64,000 nucleotides of DNA from Ahaetulla prasina (Eukaryota > Chordata > Lepidosauria > Squamata > Colubridae). Every line of letters starts with the position of its first letter. Positions within the stretch are counted from its first letter, which is position 1. The notes beneath the pieces were generated by a model, which was not told the origin of the DNA, searched no databases, and was given only the letters and a program-made list of their open reading frames with translations. The stretch spans positions 98,369,561 through 98,433,560 of the forward strand of contig NC_080540.1 in assembly GCF_028640845.1 (NCBI RefSeq). The letters run 5' to 3'. Shown here piece by piece: positions 57,681-64,000 of the stretch. A program made the translations under genes and the position numbers.

Positions 57681-58959
57681 CTATTCTTCACTCCCTGCTT
57701 TCTGCAACATTATGCTAAATTAAATATTCTGTAAAACTCTTAAATTTGTACTCTGTTTAGTGCCATTTTGGTTAATCTGAATAAAATATTTTTGGGGTAT
57801 TTTTATTTCCTGCTAGAACAGTGCAGCCAGAATAGCATTTATTTGCAAGGCACACCTGTGTATTGCTTAAACACGCAGTTGCTTGCAAATATTTCCCCTG
57901 TGCCTCATTTTGAATGCTGTAGTTCTGAAATGATACAGAACAAACTCCAAGAATGGGAACCAGAGACCAGCAATGCTAGCTACAAAAAGCAGAGACTATT
58001 AAGATGTTCTTACCAATGTGAAGAAATCACTCTGAAAAAAGTTCAGATTCAGATTAGCCTCAGGGTGGTTTCACAATTCAGGTTTCTAAAATTCCCCTGA
58101 ACAATTAAATGATCGCCTATCTAAACTAAGTAACTGTTCATTCTTCTCTTTATGATATGATAGTTATGATAGTTTGAACTCAGATCAACTTGTTTATTCA
58201 GTAAAACTAAGAAGCTTTAGGCAAAAAAATGTTTTAGGCATCAGAGGGTCTTACCAGGCACAATGATTTTTAACATGTTACAATGGCGAATTAATAAAAC
58301 ACCTGTAATCTCTCCCCTATGAAATGATCATCATCTTGATAACCCCCACTCCCACACAACTTTTTCCCAATGCCTCATTTTTCACTACTATGGAGTAATT
58401 TCTCCTTCAATACTATAAATATTGGTCTTTTTTTAAAAAAAAACACCAAACCCATAGTTCCCAGATAACATTATTTTTAGACAGACTTCTAAATTGTGTT
58501 GTTCTAATTGAAAGGGGGAATGTGTGTGGTTGCGTATAAATTTGTAGGTGAGAGAGATAAAGAATATAACTATATGCATGAAGACATGTGTTATCTTACT
58601 GATGGCAAAGATAAAACTGAAATTAAAATTACAACATTTTCCTTTCTCTACTATTGTTATTGCTAATATATTCCTTGCTCGGGAAACTCAGCACTGATCT
58701 AGAATAGATACTGAGAAATTAAATAGCTCTATTTATCACGGGGTAAATTTATTGGGAAAAATTTACCAAAAATTACACCATAATATTTGCTAAACCTTGT
58801 AGCTGTAGTAAAGTGAACCAAGAGTTTTATGGTAATAGATTAACATGGTACTTTCTTTGTCAATGAACATCGGAATGCAATCTTACTACATCTATCCATC
58901 AATGAGGGCACCTATTTTTAATTAAGGTTCCCTATTATTTGTTTCTTTTCCTGTAAACT
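57681..58959. other. DNA with no recognised element
   Basis: The 110-codon ORF at 57768-58100 shows no motif. Nothing else is recognised. Confidence 0.3.
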
Positions 58960-59290
58960 AGCATTCAGAGAATGTGATGGAAGGTCGGTGCTTCTGACAC
59001 AAATGTAGTAATAGTCACAACTGTCACCTGCTCTCCCAGAAGAAATTGAAAGGCTAGGAGAACACCCGGGCTGTGTACCACATCTGTCTGGGGTAATGAA
59101 ACCCCATCCAGATCTAAAATGGTAAACATCTGGATCCTGGGGTCCCTGTACCCACAGCCACTCTGCCTTGCCAGGATTCATCTGAAACCTATTGCCTCCC
59201 ATCCAGACCTCCTACAGCCTCCAGGCACTGAGAAAGGGTAGCCACAGCATCTCTTGGATCACCGGGGATGGACGTGTAACATTTGCATCC
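58960..59290 (-). mobile_element. L2-clade LINE fragment
   Basis: In complement: EVWMGGNRFQMNPGKAEWLW, equal to the RNRLKLNPSKTEWLW block of the L2 at 30373-31472, then a VGFITP-like degenerate segment. It is an isolated internal piece of ORF2 without a 3' tail. Confidence 0.65.
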
Positions 59291-59430
59291 TGATAATATG
59301 TCATCCCATGGTGTCAGATGAGTAGTTTAGGATGTAAACAAACTAATGCAAAGTGAGGCAGTAGATTCTACATACTTCAAAAAGCTACAGCTTGGTAAAC
59401 AAGGAGTCAGGTAATGAGAACCATCTACAC

Positions 59431-59600
59431 CAGGGGTGGGTTCTACTTACCTTTACTACTGGGAGCGCACGTGCAAGAGCAGAAGCTTCTGCTCATGCAC
59501 AGATAGCCAATTATGATGTCAGGGCGGGTGGGCAGAGCCTCCCACCGATTTTACTACCGGTTCTCAAGAGCCAGACAGAACTGGGAACAACCCACCACTG
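59431..59600. mobile_element. hAT-type MITE, 170 bp
   Basis: Ends CAGGGGTGGGTTCTAC and GGAACAACCCACCACTG, with a perfect 8-bp target duplication atctacac (59423-59430 and 59601-59608). The interior contains ctaccggttct as in the 18476 element. Confidence 0.9.
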
Positions 59601-59849
59601 ATCTACACCTAACAATTTTCTTAGCTGTAACTGAGTATAAAGCCATTTCTGCATGCAAATAGGATGCAGATGCATCCTTAGATCTACCTAAGATTGTTAA
59701 CAGAAGTTTATTTTCAGGGAGGGCGGGGAATCCATATCATATAGGGTAACATTGTGGTAGAAATTATTCATATATGTTGCATGCAGAAAATAAGGGGCTA
59801 ATTTGCTTCTTAGAAAGCTGGGAATATGGTATCCATGGAAAAGCCAACT

Positions 59850-60450
59850 TGTTTTGATTTTTCTCTTCTATTGGATTTACAGAAGAAGTTAGTTAAAGCT
59901 TGGATAAATCCTGTGAAAATGGGTAAAAAAGAAATGAAATTTCTTTTTTACCCATGACATTACCTTTCTATGACATTACTTCAATGGATATAAATTAAGA
60001 TTGTTAAAAGTAAAGGGACAGAATATGAAGTTTGTTTATTTGATCAAGGCTAAAATGGATATGTTGTTATTTCTGGCAATCCTTAATGGACTTTTATTGA
60101 AGTCCATTAAGAATTGCTAGAATCCATGACTGGAATGACAATGTTTTATGGATTTGTTTACAGACAAAAGATGGGACATGTGATAAAAAGATCATTAGTT
60201 GTAAATTAAGAGGAGGTAAAATGTTGCTAAAATTGTTTATACTTCTTGTGATGAAGGTTGAAAGTAATTCCTTTCTACGTTTCCTTTTTTCTTTACTATA
60301 TCATTCCTTCCTTCCCTCCCTTGCCTTATTTTTTCTTTTCCTTGTACTGTACTTAATACTTTTTTCTACTCTTTCTTTTAGTTGGTGTTAGTTTTTACCA
60401 TTGCAATTATTATATTTAATAAAATTGTTTTTAGAACAGGAAATTAAATC
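59850..60450 (+). mobile_element. Possible L1-type LINE 3' end
   Basis: Degenerate coding-like sequence is followed by a pyrimidine-rich 3' UTR (ttccttccttccctcccttg), aataaaattg and an A-rich end. The layout resembles an L1 3' end. No target duplication was found. Confidence 0.35.
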
Positions 60451-60506
60451 TTCAATTATCCAAAATGAAAAGATAAGGTCATTTTAGTCAAGCTTAACTT
60501 CTGGTT

Positions 60507-61500
60507 TATTTATTTATTTTATTTATTTTTCGTATTTTTATACCACCCTTCTCCGAAGACTCAGCAGAAATAGAACATAAATATCGAAAAATTTAAAATA
60601 CAATAAACAATTAAAAATCTTATTCAATAAGCTAAAGGATTAAAAATTTCTAGGTAAAAATTAATAAAATAGAATTAATTCCCTTAAAACCCCATTAAAA
60701 CACTCAATTAAAAACTGTATCGTTAGGCCAGCCCTGCTTGGTGAAAAAAGAAGGTTTTGAGCTCGCGCTTAAAGGTCCGAAGATCAGGGAGAAGACGTAG
60801 CCCCATAAGTAGTACATTCCACAGGGCCGGAGCTCCCACAGAGAACGCTCTCCCCCTGGGGGTCCGGCTGACATTGTCTGGCCGACAGCACCCTGAGGAG
60901 GCCCTCTCTGTGGGAACGCACAGGTCGATGGGAGGTTACTGGCGGCAATAGGTGGTCCCGTAAATATCCCGGCCCCATGCCATGGAGCGCTTTAAAGGTG
61001 ATAACCAGGACCTTGAATCGCACCCGGAAGACCACCGGCAACCAATGCAGCCTGCACAGGACAGGTGTTACATGGGAGCTACGAGAAGCTCCCTCAATCC
61101 CCCGTGCGGCCGCATTCTGTACCAGTTGAAGCCTCCTGGTGCTCTTCAAGGGGAGCCCCATGTAGACAGCATTGCAGTAATCCAGACGGGAAATAACGAG
61201 GGCATGAGTGACTGTGCGAAACGAGTCCCGATCCAGGAAAGGGCGCAATTGGCGAATCAGGCGAACCTGATAAAAAGCTCCCCTGGTGACAGCCGTCAGA
61301 TGGTTTTCTAAAGACAGCCGTGCATCCAGGAGAACGCCTAAATTGCGCACCGATTCCCTGGGGGCCAATGATTCACCCCCCACAGTCAGAGATGGAGTTA
61401 AGTATCCACAGCTACTCCGTCTTGGATGGGTTGAATCGGAGTCTGTTCATCCCCATCCAGACCCGAACGGCCTCAAGGCACCGGGTCATCACATCAACGG
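60507..61500 (-). mobile_element. L2-clade LINE, 3' end
   Basis: The minus-strand ORF at 61383-60784 reads RNLGVLLDARLSLENHLTAV, LIRQLRPFLDRD, SRLDYCNAVYMGLPLKS, LQLVQNAAARGIEG and FKALHGMGPGYLRDHL. An ATTT-type tail starts at 60509, followed by the complement of the 3' terminus. The FSVGAP-type end motif is frameshifted. Truncated near 61500. Confidence 0.85.
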
Positions 61501-61514
61501 TTATTGTACCATGC

Positions 61515-61660
61515 AGGCTTCCTCACATGTGGTTGAAGTGGTTTGCTACTGTCTCCAGTAAGTGTTCTCTACCACCCAGTCTGTCCAATGTTAAGCAGAG
61601 CTGATCCTGCTTAGCTTTTATCAAGGTCAGTCAAGGTCAGCTAGGTGATGCCACGTGGCA
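61515..61660 (-). mobile_element. 5S rRNA-derived SINE, copy 3
   Basis: Contains gttgaagtggtttgctactg and gctgatcctgcttagctttt, the latter the complement of the 5S AAGCTAAGCAGGGTCGG box, then ggtgatgccacgtggc. Directly abuts the L2 at 61500. Confidence 0.55.
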
Positions 61661-62489
61661 TTATTTTGCTATCTTACTTCTATCACTTATTATAAGACAA
61701 GAACAGTTTTACCGTTACCTTTTTATATTTATTCTGCAAATAGAACCTTTTCATGTCAAAGGTAGTATGATAAGAGACAAGACTTGGCCTGTAAATACTT
61801 AAAGACATCTGATAGAAAATAAAGGCTGCATTTTTAATTTGATGGAAAGTGAAATATATCTTTTTCCATTTTGAAAGAATCAACATAACTGTTAAGACTT
61901 TGAAGTAGAGAATTCTAATTTGTACTTTATCAGTCTTCTCTGTGGTCTTGTTCATCTGCAAGTTGCTTAAGAAACAATCTACAGAAATAAGATAATTCTA
62001 GAATTCTCCTAAATATCTCAAGAAGGTTTCTTGCTATTGACCATGGCATTCTTTTTGAGGTTGCCTCTCATTTTTTAAAAAATAAATATGCAGGAATGGG
62101 AGAGAGAGAAAGTTCTTGAGTGAACTGTTCTATGTGATTTTTTAATGCTTGACATTTGTCTCATACCTTTCAAAACATCTGTCCAAAACCATCAGGAAAG
62201 ATCTTATATAGTATGGGATTTGGTCTCAATAATGAACTTGCTTAAATGTCAAAAATATGGAAGCATCTAGATTGGTGGTTCTTACAAAGGGGGTAATTTG
62301 GGAATATCCTGGCGGTAATGGAGCATTTTGCAATTGCTTGTTTGTGAGTTAAGAATCTAGTTTGGAATCGCTGCTGCTGAAATGCTACTATAAAGCAACG
62401 AAGTCTGAGGTTTTGGGAGGGTGAGCACAGTGACATTATTTGACATCAGGTAAATTGGGATAAACAGTTTAAGAACCATTGGTCTAGAT
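61661..62489. other. DNA with no recognised element
   Basis: No exon or repeat family recognised. Confidence 0.3.
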
Positions 62490-62675
62490 CAGTGCTTCTC
62501 AATTATTTTCTGTCATGCCCCCCTAGGAAGAAGAAAACATTTTTCGCGCCCCCCGCGCGACTGTAAACACGGGGCTTAGCTTGTTATGACAGTGTTTGCC
62601 GAGGTCAAACGCGCTCCCCTTTACGGAGCCTTGCGCCCCCCCTGGGGGGCCCGCCCCACTATTTGAGAAGCACTG
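62490..62675. mobile_element. hAT-type MITE, 186 bp
   Basis: Ends CAGTGCTTCTCAATTATTTT and TATTTGAGAAGCACTG, with a perfect 8-bp target duplication gtctagat (62482-62489 and 62676-62683). The interior is C-rich (cgcgccccccgcgcg), unlike the surroundings. Confidence 0.92.
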
Positions 62676-63369
62676 GTCTAGATGCAGATGAAGAGCAACT
62701 AAAGACGCAGAAGGGTGAGGCTATGAGAAAAATGGTCTATTGCCATTAATGTGCCTTTGAAACTTGGGGATATGAGGCTGATAGAATTCCTAGACTGTGA
62801 TGTAGCCTGTCATAACTTATGTAATTGTGTGATTGCGTATATTTCAATATATTTATAATTCCCCATTAGGTTAGTGCAGATGGCATAGTGCTATCCTGGT
62901 AATCCATAACTTAGTCTACTCCTATTATGTCTACTAAAAAGTAAGTATCAAATGTATTAAATATACCAAAAGTGGCAGTAAAGTTGAAATGTAATAACAT
63001 ATAAAAGTCCATGACAAATAATATAAGCAGTCCTATATGTTTATTAAAAAATATAGCCCATTGAGCTTAACGGGATTGACCATGGGATTGCTGTCAGAGC
63101 CAAACATTCTCTGCCTAATTTTGTCTAATATATGATAAAAATACCACAAAAACCATGTTTAAAATTCTTTGTCACTACAAAGGATGAGAAATAAATCAAG
63201 CAAATTAATCAAGATTACTTAAATGGAATACATAAATTTGGGCTGTAACACTAGGTGTTCCTACCCTCAAAGGACCAGTCTAATTATTTTTAAGTGGTTA
63301 AAGTTTTTAGCCCTCTGACTAAATCCCATGATCCAATTTAAATCAGAATCCAACAAACCATTTTTTATC

Positions 63370-63575
63370 CAGGGCCAAGTGATGAAGTGCTAGTATAGAA
63401 ACCTGGAGACAGGGAGTTCTAATGTTACTTTAGGAATGAAAGCTAGCTGGATGACTTTGGCCCAGTCACTCTCTTTCAACTTAACCCAATTCACAGGGCT
63501 GCTGTTGTGGGGAAAATAGGAGGAGGAAGGAAAGATGTTATCTGCCTTGAGTTACTTATAAAATTTAAAAAAGGT
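63370..63575 (+). mobile_element. tRNA-derived CORE-type SINE
   Basis: Shows the box-B-like gggagttctaatgttac, agctagctggatgactttgg, cagtcactctctttcaactt, aggaggaggaaggaaagatg and gccttgagttacttataaa. This is the best-preserved plus-strand copy of the type in the window. Confidence 0.65.
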
Positions 63576-63753
63576 GAATAAGAATCTTATAAGTAACATA
63601 AATATATAAAGAGAAGGAAAAATCATGATTATCAGCATTCTTTACCACAAAAGAATTTTTACCAGCTTTGTTACAGTTATAGGCAAAATTAAAAATAATG
63701 AGAAACATGGAGTGGTACAGCACACTAGAAGTTTTGATGGTATTGTTTTAGGT

Positions 63754-63905
63754 CAGAGGTTCCCAAACTTATCACGGCATCCTAAATGTTTCCACAATTT
63801 TTTTCACAACAGCCCTAGACCAAAACTATGAACTACCTCAAGCTGATAGCTTGCAATCCTGTAGTGTTCCAAGTTGCAATAGCACAGTTTGGACACCACC
63901 TTTTC
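63754..63905. mobile_element. Possible hAT-type element
   Basis: The left end, CAGAGGTTCCCAAACTT, is typical. A decayed right end may be agtttggacaccacctt near 63885-63901. No target duplication could be matched. Confidence 0.4.
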
Positions 63906-64000
63906 AGGTGTTTCTCTGTCCCTTTCCAACTTGCTGTATATCTCCAAGTGATTGTTAAAACACTGACATAACATCAGGGCATTGAAAGAATACGTCTACT

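Overview
This is a vertebrate nuclear window, AT-rich and dominated by transposable elements. The repeat content points to a squamate reptile and most likely a snake. It combines L2 and CR1 LINEs, a second LINE type whose 3' tail is an (ATTCT)n microsatellite (a tail I know from snakes), many TA-flanked inverted-repeat elements, several small hAT families, 5S- and tRNA-derived SINEs, L1 remnants, solo LTRs and one nearly full-length DIRS retrotransposon. I see no bacterial features, CRISPR array, tRNA gene or rRNA gene.

Host coding content is sparse. Two exons of ACSL6 (long-chain acyl-CoA synthetase 6) lie on the minus strand at 6063-5843 and 1749-1635; the gene continues off the left edge. 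About 21 kb upstream of ACSL6, at 32808-27635 on the minus strand, I assembled an unrecognised six-exon gene model from splice sites and reading phase. It is a hypothesis, not a firm gene.

Layout. 1-7 kb: ACSL6 exons with MITEs, a solo LTR and a hAT. 7-9.6 kb: an L1 3' end with a 14-bp target duplication, a mariner-type MITE and a hAT. 10.4-11.2 kb: a 760-bp foldback that is close to one giant palindrome. 13.6-14.3 kb: an L2 3' end. 17.8-24.9 kb: the DIRS element with inverted termini, internal complementary region, gag-like ORFs, RT/RNase H, a methylase-like region and a tyrosine recombinase. It is broken by a 1255-bp hAT insertion, a stop codon, frameshifts and an 824-bp exact-looking tandem duplication. 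26-33 kb: L1 remnants and the candidate gene. 30-49 kb: MITEs, LINEs and SINEs in several nested insertions, including a pair of solo LTRs facing each other. 50.2-50.9 kb: a 185-bp tandem repeat. 51.5-64 kb: an old L2, a SINE with an L2-like tail, a CR1-in-MITE composite that was later duplicated, more L2, and three hAT elements.

The nested insertions give a relative order: the MITE family is older than the L2 and CR1 copies inside it, the ATTCT-tailed LINE is older than the L2 inside it, and the DIRS is older than its hAT.
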